A program made the translations under genes and the position numbers. This document shows positions 1 to 7,625 of a DNA stretch of 64,000 bases, piece after piece. Location of the stretch: assembly GCF_010550245.1 (NCBI RefSeq), contig NZ_JAAGLU010000042.1, positions 32,913 through 96,912 on the forward strand. Reading direction: 5' to 3'. The stretch's first letter is position 1. Every line of letters begins with the position of its first letter. Below the pieces are notes generated by a model. It was not told the origin of the DNA and ran no database searches. It worked only from the letters and a program-made list of their open reading frames with translations. The stretch comes from Streptomyces sp. SID12501 (GTDB lineage: Bacteria; Actinomycetota; Actinomycetes; Streptomycetales; Streptomycetaceae).

Positions 1-769
1 CGACGCCGTTGGCGCCGGTCAGCAGCCGGTTGGTGTTCTGGATCTCGTACGACCAGCCGCCCCCGCCCGGGAACTTGGCGTAGGCCGTGCCGCAGTACGC
101 GGCGAAGTCGGCGTTGCGCAACCCGGTCCGGCCGAACACCGCGAGGTCGTACGCCGACGACACCTGCCCCGACGTGTCGTAGCCGTCGGGCGAGCGCACA
201 TGGGTGTCGCGGGCGCCCAGGGAGCGGGCCCGGGCCTGCATCCGGACGGCGGTGTCGCGCCAGCCCCCGCTCATGGCGGCCAGGACGTGCACGGCGTCGT
301 TCCCGGAGTTGAGGAACACCCCTCGCCACAGGTCGGAGACACGGTACGTACGCCCCGCCGCGACCCCGACCAGACTGCTGCCGGCCCCGATGCCCGCCAG
401 ATCGGCCTCGGTGACCTTGTGCTGCAGGCCCGCGGGCAGCGTGGGCAGCACGGTGAGGGCGAAGAGTGTCTTGAGCGTGCTGGCCGGCGGCAGCTTGCGG
501 TGGGCGTTGTGCGCGGCGAGCACCTCACCGGTGCCGGCGTCGGCCACCAGCCACGACAGCGCGGACACGTCCCGGGGGAGTCGGGGCGCTCCGGGGCGGA
601 GCCGGGCCTGGGTGCCGGAGCGGTACAGCGGTCCCGCGTCCCCGGCCCTCGGGGTGACCGGGTCGGCACCGGTGCGGGCGGACGCCGGGGCGGGCGTGAG
701 CGCCAGCACGCCCGTCACGCACAGCGCACAGCAGGAGGCGGCGATCCGGGAAGGGAATCTGATGGTCAT
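1..769 (-). CDS. D-alanyl-D-alanine carboxypeptidase (PBP, S11 family), 3' end beyond window
   Basis: Partial gene; its C-terminus lies outside the left edge. The ATG at 769 opens 256 visible residues starting with a signal peptide (about residues 1-31, cut near ASA-RT). The active-site SxxK is STLK at residues 97-100 and the second motif is SGN at 155-157; the KTG box would fall outside the window. This is the order of low-molecular-weight penicillin-binding proteins that trim the terminal D-Ala of peptidoglycan stem peptides outside the membrane. It was translated directly from the complement of 1-769. Family assignment is firm; which Streptomyces paralogue it is cannot be told. Confidence 0.9.
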   Translation of the reverse strand, partial: MTIRFPSRIAASCCALCVTGVLALTPAPASARTGADPVTPRAGDAGPLYRSGTQARLRPGAPRLPRDVSALSWLVADAGTGEVLAAHNAHRKLPPASTLKTLFALTVLPTLPAGLQHKVTEADLAGIGAGSSLVGVAAGRTYRVSDLWRGVFLNSGNDAVHVLAAMSGGWRDTAVRMQARARSLGARDTHVRSPDGYDTSGQVSSAYDLAVFGRTGLRNADFAAYCGTAYAKFPGGGGWSYEIQNTNRLLTGANGV

Positions 770-878
770 ACCGCAAACGTAAGAATGGACGCGCCGAACG
801 GGGCGCTGCCGGGGCCGAGAAGCGGGCCCGAACACCCGGATGCCACACCCGGGAGCACACGGGCACCCAAAGGCGTGG

Positions 879-2024
879 CTACTCGGCGGGCAGTGTCGGC
901 TGGATCCGCCGAAGGAAGGTCGCGTTGTCGGGCGTGCTGCGGAGCCGCTCCAGGAGGGTCTCCAGGCTCGCCTGGCCGTCCCGCGTCTGCAGGGCCCGCC
1001 GCAGCCCCTGTACGGTCGTCAACTCGGCCGGGGACAGCAGGAGTTCCTCGCGACGGGTGCCGGACGGGTTGATGTCGACGGCCGGGTAGACGCGCTGGGA
1101 GGCGAGCTCGCTGCTCAGCCGGAGCTCCATGTTGCCCGTGCCCTTCAGCTCCTCGAAGAAGAAGCCGTCGGCCCGGGAGCCGGTCTCCACCAGGGCCGTG
1201 GCGAGAATCGTGAGCGAACCGCCCTCCTCGGCCAGGCGTGCGGCGCCGAACAGCCGCTTCGGCCCGAGAATCGCGGCGGCGTCGACCCCGCCGCTGAGGG
1301 TTCGGCCACCGGAGGCCGCCGCGTTGTTGTGGGCCCTGCACAGCCGGGTGAGGGAGTCCAGGAGGATGACGACGTCCTCGCCCGCCTCGACGAGCCGCTT
1401 GGCCCGCTCGATGACGAGTTCGGCGAGCGCGATGTGCTGCTTGGGCGCCTTGTCGAACGTCGAGGCGTACACCTCGCCGCGCACGGAGCGCCGCATGTCG
1501 GTGACCTCCTCGGGCCGCTCGTCGAGCAGCACCACCATCAGGCGGCACTCGGGGTGGTTGCCGGCGACAGCCGCCGCGATCTGCTGGAGCAGTACGGTCT
1601 TGCCGGTCTTGGGCGGGGCCACGATCAGCCCGCGCTGGCCCTTGCCGACGGGTGCGATCAGGTCGGCGACGCGTCCGGTGAGTCCGGCCGCCGGGTGTTC
1701 GAGACGGAGCCGGTCACGAGGGTGCAGCGGGGTGAGGTCGCGGAAGTGACGTCGGCCGCGCAGCTCTTCGGGTGCGCGGCCGTTGACCAGCGCGACCTCG
1801 GTCAGAGCGCGCTGAGCGCCTTGCGCGCCGACGACGAGGTCGCCTTTGCGCAGGCCGTGGCGGCGGATCAGGGCCGGGGAGACCTGGAGGTCGGTGGGCG
1901 TGGGCAGGCAGCTGTCGGCGGCCCGCAGGTACCCCTTCCCGTTGCCGTCGATGTCGAGGACACCGGTCGCGATCCGGGTCGGGGGCAGTTGTTCTACCGG
2001 GGGGTGTTCGAGTGTGGTGGTCAT
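879..2024 (-). CDS. Short Rho-type transcription termination factor (paralogue)
   Basis: 381 residues. A cold-shock-type RNA-binding domain (about 18-75, GVLDIDGNGKGYLRAAD) is followed by the RecA-like ATPase core with Walker A APPKTGKT at 136-143, a Walker B ILLDS near 223, and the R-loop word KGTGNMEL. Housekeeping Rho of Streptomyces is much longer, with a basic N-terminal insertion. Here that insertion and the N-terminal helical domain are missing, so this is a second, stripped-down Rho. ATG 2024 is chosen because AAAGGAC sits about 8 bases upstream; an in-frame TTG at 2126 would add a low-complexity stretch. It could unwind RNA and terminate transcripts, but whether it forms hexamers alone or with the main Rho is unknown. 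Confidence 0.9.
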   Translation of the reverse strand: MTTTLEHPPVEQLPPTRIATGVLDIDGNGKGYLRAADSCLPTPTDLQVSPALIRRHGLRKGDLVVGAQGAQRALTEVALVNGRAPEELRGRRHFRDLTPLHPRDRLRLEHPAAGLTGRVADLIAPVGKGQRGLIVAPPKTGKTVLLQQIAAAVAGNHPECRLMVVLLDERPEEVTDMRRSVRGEVYASTFDKAPKQHIALAELVIERAKRLVEAGEDVVILLDSLTRLCRAHNNAAASGGRTLSGGVDAAAILGPKRLFGAARLAEEGGSLTILATALVETGSRADGFFFEELKGTGNMELRLSSELASQRVYPAVDINPSGTRREELLLSPAELTTVQGLRRALQTRDGQASLETLLERLRSTPDNATFLRRIQPTLPAE

Positions 2025-2334
2025 GGTCGGGAGTCCTTTCAAGGACGGAGACGCATGCCGCATGAGGCACGCGGAGGAAACAGGAAGGGGGAGGGCCGCG
2101 AGAACCGAGCGCGCCGGGCGCGCCAACGGGCGGCGGAAGACAGCAACACCTCGGGTACGGCAGAACTACGTCGCAGCTGGTGAGGTGGTACTGAGTGAGC
2201 TGATGCGCCGATCGGGAATCCGACGGGCGGGTCAGCGAACTGAGGATGAACTGCACCGGCGCCCGGAACAGGGCGTACACAAGTGCTGACAGCACCGTAG
2301 CACACGGTGCGCGGCCATGGCTGTGAGTTGTGAC
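2025..2334 (-). promoter_or_regulatory. Leader and upstream region of the short rho gene
   Basis: About 310 bases without a supported gene, between the short rho start and the methyltransferase stop. In the sense of rho (minus strand) the stretch corresponding to 2050-2100 is rich in C and T and poor in G, which resembles a Rho-loading (rut) site. E. coli rho is known to be attenuated by its own product; a similar loop here is inference. No promoter boxes stand out. Confidence 0.4.
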
Positions 2335-3165
2335 TCAGCGGCTCGCGAGGAGCCCGTACAGGAGCGGGATGCGCGGCTCGGGCAACCGCCACCAGCCCGA
2401 CTCCGTACGTTCCATACGGGGCCAGCGCGGCCAGGGCAGTTCGTCGCTCTCGCGCAACCGTCGGATGGTCAGTCCCGCCCCGATCAACGCGTTGACCGCC
2501 TCGTCCATTCCGTGCATCCACTCGAAGCTCTCGGTGGCCCCCGCCACGGCCGGCCCGTCGGTGTACGTGAACGTCGCGTCGCGGTGCACGGCGGCACCCG
2601 GAGCGCCCAAGTAGTCGTGCCGCAGCAGGAGTTCACCGGTGTCGTCCGGAGCGGGCTTCGGGCCGAGCGAGTTGAGCAGCGGATGGAACTCCACGATGTA
2701 CAACAGGCCGCCGGGACGCAGGAGTTGAGCGACCGTCTCCGCCCAGCGGTCCAGATCGGGCAGATAGCACAGGGCGCCCTTCCCGGTGTACACGACGTCG
2801 AACCGCCTTTGCTCCAGCGCCTGCACGGCGTCGTACACGTTCGCCCGTACGTACGTCACGTCGAGGCCCGCCTTGGCCGCGATGCCGCGTGCGGCCGTCA
2901 CGGACGCCTCGGAAATGTCGAGGCCGACGGCCCGTGCCCCGCGCTCGGCGAAGGCGAGGGTCTCCGTGCCGAGGTGGCACTGGAGGTGGAGCACATCGCG
3001 GTCGGCCAGTTCGCCGAGGTCCTCCCACTCCCAGGAGGCGAACCAGCGCGCCGGATCGAGGCTCTCGCCCAGACCGTAGAAACGGCTGGCGAGATGGACG
3101 GGGGTACGGGCGTCCCAGTTGGCCTCGTTGGCCCGCATCATCCGCGCGTGCTCGTCGGTGGTCAT
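2335..3165 (-). CDS. Class I SAM-dependent methyltransferase
   Basis: 276 residues. The glycine-rich SAM loop is degenerate: VLHLQCHLGTETLAFAERG near residue 70 has QCHLGTE where DxGxGxG is usual. It is followed by acidic VGLDIS and by LRPGGLLYIVEFHP, the post-motif strand of Rossmann methyltransferases. The start MTTDEHARMMRANEANWDAR (ATG 3165) matches the usual beginning of this family; an upstream ATG near 3218 is possible. It diverges from the SDR gene at 3325. The substrate is unknown; the family methylates small molecules. Confidence 0.88.
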   Translation of the reverse strand: MTTDEHARMMRANEANWDARTPVHLASRFYGLGESLDPARWFASWEWEDLGELADRDVLHLQCHLGTETLAFAERGARAVGLDISEASVTAARGIAAKAGLDVTYVRANVYDAVQALEQRRFDVVYTGKGALCYLPDLDRWAETVAQLLRPGGLLYIVEFHPLLNSLGPKPAPDDTGELLLRHDYLGAPGAAVHRDATFTYTDGPAVAGATESFEWMHGMDEAVNALIGAGLTIRRLRESDELPWPRWPRMERTESGWWRLPEPRIPLLYGLLASR

Positions 3166-3324
3166 GAGGCCATCCAACCAAAACGCGCCCGCCGCCGTGG
3201 TGCGCATACCAGCCATACGAACCCCCGATGGGCCTGGAGCGACGCATTTCTTGTTCTGTCGAATGGCCGTACCTACGCTTCCAACACCGCACTCCGGCGG
3301 CACTGGACAAGGGACAGGGCAACC

Positions 3325-4095
3325 ATGGGTCGACTGGCCGGGAAAATCGCCTTCATCAGTGGAACGGGGGCCGGAATAGGTCGCGCCGCGGCCCTTGTAT
3401 TCGCCGCGGAAGGCGCCACGGTATTCGGCTGCGACCTTGACGAGGACAGCGCTTCCGAAACCGTCGAAATCGTCGAGAAGGCCGGTGGAATCATGCGGTC
3501 ACTGGCTCCCGTGGACCTCTCCACCGAAAGCGGATCCCGTGAGTGGATCGAGGCCGGCCTCGCGGCCTTCGGCGGGATCGACATCCTCTACAACAACGCC
3601 TCCGCCCTGCGGAACGGACCGTTCGACTCCCAGCCCGTCGAGGACTGGTACTTCACCATCCGCAACGAACTGGACATCCCCTACTTCTGCACGCGGGCGG
3701 CCTGGCCGCACCTGATCGCGCGCGGCGGCGGAGTCGTCCTCAACGTGGCCTCCGTGGCCGCCGTACGAGGGGCGCTCTTCATGCCGATGGTGCCCCACGG
3801 GGCAGCCAAGGGCGGGGTGCTGGCGATGAGCAAACACCTGTGCGCGGCCGGCGCCCCGCACCGCATCCGGGTCAACACCATCGCTCCCGGCATGACCCGC
3901 ACGTCGGCCACCGCGCCGTTCCTCGACGACCCGGACGGGCCCCGGGCCCAGTTGGAGGCGCGCATCCCCGTCGGGCGGGTCGGGGAGCCGGAGGACATCG
4001 CACGGGCCGCGGCCTTCCTCTGCTCCGACGAGGCGGCGTTCGTCAACGGCGCCAACCTCATGGTCGACGGCGGCGACAGCGCGATGGCGGGCTGA
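3325..4095 (+). CDS. SDR-family oxidoreductase with His in place of the catalytic Tyr
   Basis: 256 residues with the Rossmann nucleotide motif SGTGAGIG at about 12-19 and the NNA motif (YNNASAL). The usual YxxxK active site reads HGAAK (codon CAC at 3796-3798), so the proton-donating tyrosine is histidine while Lys is kept. The C-terminal substrate-lid segment and NGANLMVDGG tail are typical. AGGG precedes ATG 3325. It is first in an operon with a VOC protein and an MFS exporter, suggesting that it modifies a small metabolite that is then exported. SDRs with His at this place exist in actinobacteria, so it may be active by another mechanism or be a binding protein. Confidence 0.92.
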   Translation: MGRLAGKIAFISGTGAGIGRAAALVFAAEGATVFGCDLDEDSASETVEIVEKAGGIMRSLAPVDLSTESGSREWIEAGLAAFGGIDILYNNASALRNGPFDSQPVEDWYFTIRNELDIPYFCTRAAWPHLIARGGGVVLNVASVAAVRGALFMPMVPHGAAKGGVLAMSKHLCAAGAPHRIRVNTIAPGMTRTSATAPFLDDPDGPRAQLEARIPVGRVGEPEDIARAAAFLCSDEAAFVNGANLMVDGGDSAMAG

Positions 4096-4101
4096 GCGGA
4101 C

Positions 4102-4515
4102 GTGACCACCCGACTCGACCACGTGGGTGTCAACGTACGCGATCTGGCCGCCCAAACCGCCTGGTACCAGGGCGCGTTCGGCCTGAGGACCGTCTTCGAG
4201 TTCCACCTCGAAGGCCCCGGACTGAGAGGAGTCGTCCTGGAGCACGCGGACGGCTGGCGCATCGAACTGCTCGCCCGGCCCGGTTCCGCGCCGGGCCTGC
4301 GGGCCCCGGATCCGCTGACCGCCGCGCTCACCGAGGGATACGGGCACTTCGCGGTCACCACCCCCGAACTCGACCCCGTTCACGACGCCTTGGTCGCCCA
4401 TGGAGCGGGCGAGGTCATGAAACCGGGGCCGTCCCCCCAACCGGGCGTGCGTATGGCCTGGGTCAGTGACCCCGAGGGAAATCTCATCGAACTCATAGAG
4501 AAGAAGCCGCGATGA
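4102..4515 (+). CDS. VOC (glyoxalase/bleomycin-resistance fold) protein
   Basis: 137 residues with two beta-alpha-beta-beta-beta modules. The N-terminal LDHVGVNVRDL supplies the first metal-ligand His (H7), GHFAVTT the central one, and DPEGNLIEL the C-terminal Glu. This fits a single-domain metal-dependent isomerase, lyase or dioxygenase, or a binding protein. The GTG start at 4102 lies 6 bases after the SDR stop, and the stop overlaps the MFS start as ATGA (4512-4515), so translation is coupled. The reaction is not deducible. Confidence 0.9.
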   Translation: MTTRLDHVGVNVRDLAAQTAWYQGAFGLRTVFEFHLEGPGLRGVVLEHADGWRIELLARPGSAPGLRAPDPLTAALTEGYGHFAVTTPELDPVHDALVAHGAGEVMKPGPSPQPGVRMAWVSDPEGNLIELIEKKPR

Positions 4516-6056
4516 CGCAGACAACGAAATCGATCTCCCCGAACAGACTCGACAAGGGCACACTCATAGCCTGTTGCCTCGCGGTCGCGGCGGCACAACT
4601 GTGCATTACCGTTCCCTCGCCCATCAACGGGGAAATCCAGGCCGCATTCGGTGCCTCGGGTTCCCAAGTGGCCTGGGTGACCTCCGCCTTCATTCTGCCC
4701 ACCGCCATTCTCGAGCTGAATTTCGGTGTGCTCGGAGACCTGTTCGGACGTAAACGCCTGCTGGTGCTCGGCGGACTGATCCTGGCGCTCGGTGAACTCC
4801 TCAACGCCACCGCGCAGAGCATCGGCATGCTCTGGGTCGGCCAGGCACTCGCCGGTGTCGGTGCCGCCGCGCTCTTCCCCAGCTCCCTCGCGGTCATCGC
4901 CGCGGCCACCCCGGACCAGAAGGACCGGGCGAAAGCCGTATCCACCTGGGCACTGAGCATCTCCCTCGCCTCGGCCGCCGGACCGCTGTCCTCCGGAATC
5001 CTCGCCACGGTCGCCGACTTCCGCTGGGCGTTCGTCCCGCCGGTCGTCCTCGGGCTGGTCGTCGCGGTCGCGTGCTGGAAGCTGGTCACCGACTCCAAGG
5101 CACCTGAGGGCCGCACCCTGGACTGGCCCGGCCAGATCACCATCGCCGTCGGGCTCACCGCCCTGCTCTGGGGCATCATCGAGGGCGGCGAGCGCGGCTG
5201 GAGCAGTGCGGCGATCGTCGGCTCGCTCTCCCTGGCCGCGATTGCCCTCGTCGGGTTCGTCGTCGCCGAACTGCGCGCCGCGTCACCGATGTTCAACCTG
5301 GAACTGCTGAAGATCCCCTCGTTCGCGGCGGCTGCCGTCGTCGCCCTCGCCGGGATGTTCGGCTTCATCGGCACCGCGTACTGCGTGTCCATCCGGCTCG
5401 GCGCGGTGATGCATCTGAGCGCCCTGCGGGCCAGCATGCCCTTCGTCATCCTCCAGTTGATCCCGTTGCTCCTCGCCCCCGTGCTGAGCAGGATGCTCAC
5501 CAGGGTGGACGCCCGCTGGCTGCTGATGGGCGGACTGCTGCCCATGGCCGCCGGCCAGTTCTGGATCGCCGCCCTGCCCATCACGACCACCTCCCTCGCG
5601 GCCTTCATCGGTCCGGTGCTGCTGCTCGGCGTCGGCTTCATCTGCGTGGTGTCGTCGCTGACCTCCGCCGCCGTCAACGCCGTACCGATCCACATGACCG
5701 GCATGGCCAGCGGCGCCACCAGCCTCGTACGCGAGTTCGGGCAAGGGCTCGGTCCCGCCGTCATCAGCACGATCGCGATGAGTGCCGCGTCCGCCGCGCT
5801 GGTCGGCAAGCTCAGTGGGGCCGACGCGGGGATGGAGGCGGCGGCCGGGCCGCTCGCCGTCGTCAACGCGGGCAGCGACAGTGCCCGGGCCGCCGCTCAG
5901 GCCGCGCTCGGCCACGGCATGGCGTTGGGCGTGGTGATCTGCGGCTGCGCCTCACTGCTGGGCGCGGTGGTCACCCTGTTCCTGGTCAGGAAGAACACCG
6001 CACGCTCCGAGGTCGGCGCGACCGGCGAGGTGGAGGTGCAGCCCGCGACCGCGTGA
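4512..6056 (+). CDS. MFS drug/metabolite exporter, DHA2 type (14 TM)
   Basis: 514 residues, about 14 hydrophobic helices. Motif A appears as GDLFGRKRL after the second helix, and the motif C-like VGAAALFPSSLAVIAA region is present. Length and helix number fit the DHA2 family of proton-driven exporters. It overlaps the VOC gene by 4 bases and is followed by a strong terminator, closing the SDR-VOC-MFS operon. It probably exports the product or substrate handled by the two upstream enzymes. Confidence 0.93.
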   Translation: MTQTTKSISPNRLDKGTLIACCLAVAAAQLCITVPSPINGEIQAAFGASGSQVAWVTSAFILPTAILELNFGVLGDLFGRKRLLVLGGLILALGELLNATAQSIGMLWVGQALAGVGAAALFPSSLAVIAAATPDQKDRAKAVSTWALSISLASAAGPLSSGILATVADFRWAFVPPVVLGLVVAVACWKLVTDSKAPEGRTLDWPGQITIAVGLTALLWGIIEGGERGWSSAAIVGSLSLAAIALVGFVVAELRAASPMFNLELLKIPSFAAAAVVALAGMFGFIGTAYCVSIRLGAVMHLSALRASMPFVILQLIPLLLAPVLSRMLTRVDARWLLMGGLLPMAAGQFWIAALPITTTSLAAFIGPVLLLGVGFICVVSSLTSAAVNAVPIHMTGMASGATSLVREFGQGLGPAVISTIAMSAASAALVGKLSGADAGMEAAAGPLAVVNAGSDSARAAAQAALGHGMALGVVICGCASLLGAVVTLFLVRKNTARSEVGATGEVEVQPATA

Positions 6057-6067
6057 TCCGGTGTACG

Positions 6068-6109
6068 CAGGCGAGGAGGCCGGGGCATCTGCCCCGGCCT
6101 CCTCGCCTG
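6068..6109 (+). terminator. Strong hairpin terminator after the MFS gene
   Basis: Perfect inverted repeat: 20-base arms (6068-6087 and 6090-6109) around a two-base centre, starting 12 bases after the MFS stop codon. No T-run follows, as is common in Streptomyces. Confidence 0.85.
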
Positions 6110-6134
6110 TAGGGAGTCGGCGCGGGCGTTGACC

Positions 6135-6191
6135 GGGGGCGCTGCCCCAGACCCCCGTATCGCGCTGAACGCGCTCGTCCTCAAACGCCGG
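6135..6191. repeat. Streptomyces intergenic repeat (REP-like)
   Basis: The stretch with GGGGGCGCTGCCCCAGACCC followed by cgctgaacgcgctcgtcctc and aaacgccgg matches a short intergenic repeat that I know as very frequent in Streptomyces genomes. It contains a small GC hairpin at its left end. Recognition is from memory, not from a search. Confidence 0.6.
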
Positions 6192-6198
6192 CCCGGAT

Positions 6199-6222
6199 AC
6201 TCCAGACGTACCACTCTGGAGT
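6199..6222. promoter_or_regulatory. 8-bp inverted repeat, operator-like
   Basis: ACTCCAGA (6199-6206) and TCTGGAGT (6215-6222) form a perfect inverted repeat with an 8-base spacer, immediately before a TGATCA palindrome and the GTG of a possible small ORF at 6231. It may be a repressor site of the adjacent element remnant. Confidence 0.35.
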
Positions 6223-6230
6223 GATCACAG

Positions 6231-6365
6231 GTGAACACCCTCACCGCCCCTCTCGCCCGCCCTCACAGGAACGCGTCGCTCTCTACGGAGAGCATGACGA
6301 CTACACCCCGGAACCCCCTCGCGGGCACGGTCTACAACGACAGCCCGAACGTCATTTCGTCATAG
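6231..6365 (+). CDS. Possible small ORF, 44 aa, unknown
   Basis: GTG 6231 opens a 44-codon frame ending at TAG 6363-6365, rich in Thr, Ser, Pro and Asn. It lies just behind the inverted repeat at 6199-6222 at the left end of the accessory patch. No family is recognised, there is no clear ribosome site, and the codon bias is weak, so it may be chance. Confidence 0.2.
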   Translation: MNTLTAPLARPHRNASLSTESMTTTPRNPLAGTVYNDSPNVISS

Positions 6366-6656
6366 CTCGGACCGGGTGGAAATCTGTCCGTCCCTATTAC
6401 TTCCGAGAGAGGGACCAGGGACTACCGCGCACCCCGCCAGCCCGGAAACGGCGGACCGAGTGCCCACCCTCACCAACAGCTCTGCCCGTGCACCACGCAC
6501 CCGTTCGGGGTGGCCGCAGGGGTCGTGAGGCAGAGCGCGGGGAGATCGCACCGCCCATGAGTAACCGGCTCGTCCGCGAGTCGCTGAAACGGGTTGTAAG
6601 CCCGTGTGGTCTCCCCACCATGTCCGGACCGGCCGAGCCGGCGAGGACAACACCGA
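6366..6656. other. Non-coding stretch with an anticodon-arm-like hairpin
   Basis: No convincing gene. At 6589-6605 a 5-bp stem (ACGGG/CCCGT) closes a 7-base loop TTGTAAG. This is exactly the shape of an anticodon arm reading GTA (Tyr), followed by a short GTGG/CCAC stem at 6606-6618 like a variable arm. No matching acceptor, D or T arm lies around it, so it may be a tRNA fragment or chance. Confidence 0.3.
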
Positions 6657-6748
6657 GCCCACTGACCCAACGGTAGAGGTGCGCGGTACCGGCCCCGACT
6701 CGGGGATGTCGGTCGCAGAGTTCCCCGGTTCAAGTCCGGGGGTGGGCA
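6657..6748 (+). ncRNA. tRNA-like structure without an anticodon arm
   Basis: The 5' GCCCACT (6657-6663) pairs over all 7 positions (one G-T) with GGTGGGC (6741-6747), followed by A as discriminator. A D-arm-like hairpin (ACC/GGT around CAACGGTAGA, 6665-6680) and a perfect 5-bp T arm (CCCGG/CCGGG) with loop TTCAAGT (6724-6740) are present. Between them, 6680-6717 folds as one long broken hairpin (TGCG/CGCA, ACCG/CGGT, CCCCG/CGGGG), and no 5+7 anticodon arm can be drawn. It may be a decayed phage tRNA, an attachment-site remnant, or a tRNA mimic. It ends 28 bases before the HNH gene. No CCA is encoded. Confidence 0.4.
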
Positions 6749-6775
6749 CGCAACAACGAGCACCAAGGGGCGGCC

Positions 6776-7138
6776 ATGGCGCGCTGTACCGAGTGCAGCA
6801 ACACGGCAACTCGCCGCGGACGCTGCGACGTTCACGACCGGGCTTATCAGAACCGTCCGTCGGTTCGGGCTCGTCGGTCCCGAGGGCGACGAGCCGCACT
6901 GTATAACGCTGCTGTACGACTCCGCCGGACCATCGACCGGAAGGGTTCCGCCCGGTGCGCGTGGTGTCTGGACGACTTCCCCGCGTGTGAAGTGGAAGTG
7001 GACCACCTGCGGCCCCTTGCCACGGGCGGGACAGACACAGGCGACAACGTGCACGTGCTGTGCCGCGAATGCCACCAGCTCAAGACGGCAACGGAGTTCG
7101 GAACTGGCGGCGGCTCCCGCTGGTCAGAACGCAGGTAG
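6776..7138 (+). CDS. HNH endonuclease (phage type)
   Basis: 120 residues. The N-terminal zinc knuckle CTECSNTATRRGRCDVH precedes an HNH core: CAWC, then VEVDHLRPLATGGTD, NVHVLCRECH. The DH, N and H of the fold and two CxxC pairs for structural zinc are all present. Similar small HNH nucleases stand next to the packaging genes of actinophages and nick DNA near cos or pac sites. AGGGG lies 6 bases before ATG 6776. No terminase or portal gene is nearby, so it is likely a leftover of an integrated phage or element. A hairpin terminator follows at 7209. Confidence 0.85.
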   Translation: MARCTECSNTATRRGRCDVHDRAYQNRPSVRARRSRGRRAALYNAAVRLRRTIDRKGSARCAWCLDDFPACEVEVDHLRPLATGGTDTGDNVHVLCRECHQLKTATEFGTGGGSRWSERR

Positions 7139-7208
7139 CCAATGATGTCTGGAAGGGAAAAATCGTCTGCCCTCCACTGCCCAACCGCTGGTGGGACTAC
7201 CCATATGA

Positions 7209-7239
7209 GGCAGGGCGCGGTGTAGGCGCGCGCCCTGCC
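7209..7239 (+). terminator. Hairpin terminator after the HNH gene
   Basis: GGCAGGGCGCG (7209-7219) and CGCGCCCTGCC (7229-7239) form a perfect 11-bp stem with a 9-base loop, 70 bases past the HNH stop codon. Confidence 0.65.
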
Positions 7240-7309
7240 CTGGTAGGCCCGGCTAGCCAGTGCACTTGAACACGGCGGTAGGAAGATCCAAGCCCTCCGT
7301 CCGCTCCGT

Positions 7310-7462
7310 TCATCGGCCCATCCGCCACGTGACCCCCGCTCCCGTTGCTGTGAACACCAGCGTGACAAGCCATGCGGGTATTCGCTGTATGACCAAGTGC
7401 AGCCCGCCGCATCGGAGTTCGAACTGTGGTTTGTCCTTGGTGGCTCTGGTCTCCGGCGTCAT
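7310..7462 (-). CDS. Small single-span membrane protein, 50 aa
   Basis: The frame encodes a polar N-terminus (TKDKPQFELRCGGLHLVIQR) followed by one hydrophobic helix (IPAWLVTLVFTATGAGVTW) and a basic tail. Short proteins with this layout recur beside plasmid- and phage-derived genes in Streptomyces, as far as I recall. ATG 7462 gives 50 residues; an in-frame ATG at 7546 would give 78. Neither has a strong ribosome site. Function unknown. Confidence 0.5.
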   Translation of the reverse strand: MTPETRATKDKPQFELRCGGLHLVIQRIPAWLVTLVFTATGAGVTWRMGR

Positions 7463-7584
7463 GGACTCAGCCGACCACGGCGGAGCGGCGGCGGACAGTG
7501 GATCGCTGTGGGATCGCTGTAGGACGTTGGTTCGCTCATCGGTCATGCGCAGAGCTGAACATGTGCGCGCTCGTCGATTAGATC

Positions 7585-7618
7585 TTGGTGGATAGCCCGT
7601 TGGTTGTGGATAACCCGT
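7585..7618. repeat. Iteron-like direct repeats with a DnaA box
   Basis: TTGGTGGATAGCCCGT (7585-7600) and TTGTGGATAACCCGT (7604-7618) differ by one indel and one base. The complement of 7605-7613 is TTATCCACA, an exact match to the bacterial DnaA-box consensus. Only one perfect box is present, so a functional origin is not shown. Confidence 0.45.
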
Positions 7619-7625
7619 CCGCTGG

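Noticed and set aside
2317..4095. 592-codon plus-strand frame covering the methyltransferase gene and the SDR
   Set aside because: Only its last 256 codons are the SDR; the earlier part is the complement of a well-supported methyltransferase and has no protein-like composition.
6589..6618. tRNA-Tyr from the GTA anticodon-like arm
   Set aside because: No acceptor, D arm or T arm can be matched around it at the right distances.
6462..6747. GCCCACC at 6462 pairing with GGTGGGC at 6741 as an intron-split tRNA
   Set aside because: No D arm follows the distant 5' copy; the nearer GCCCACT at 6657 fits better.
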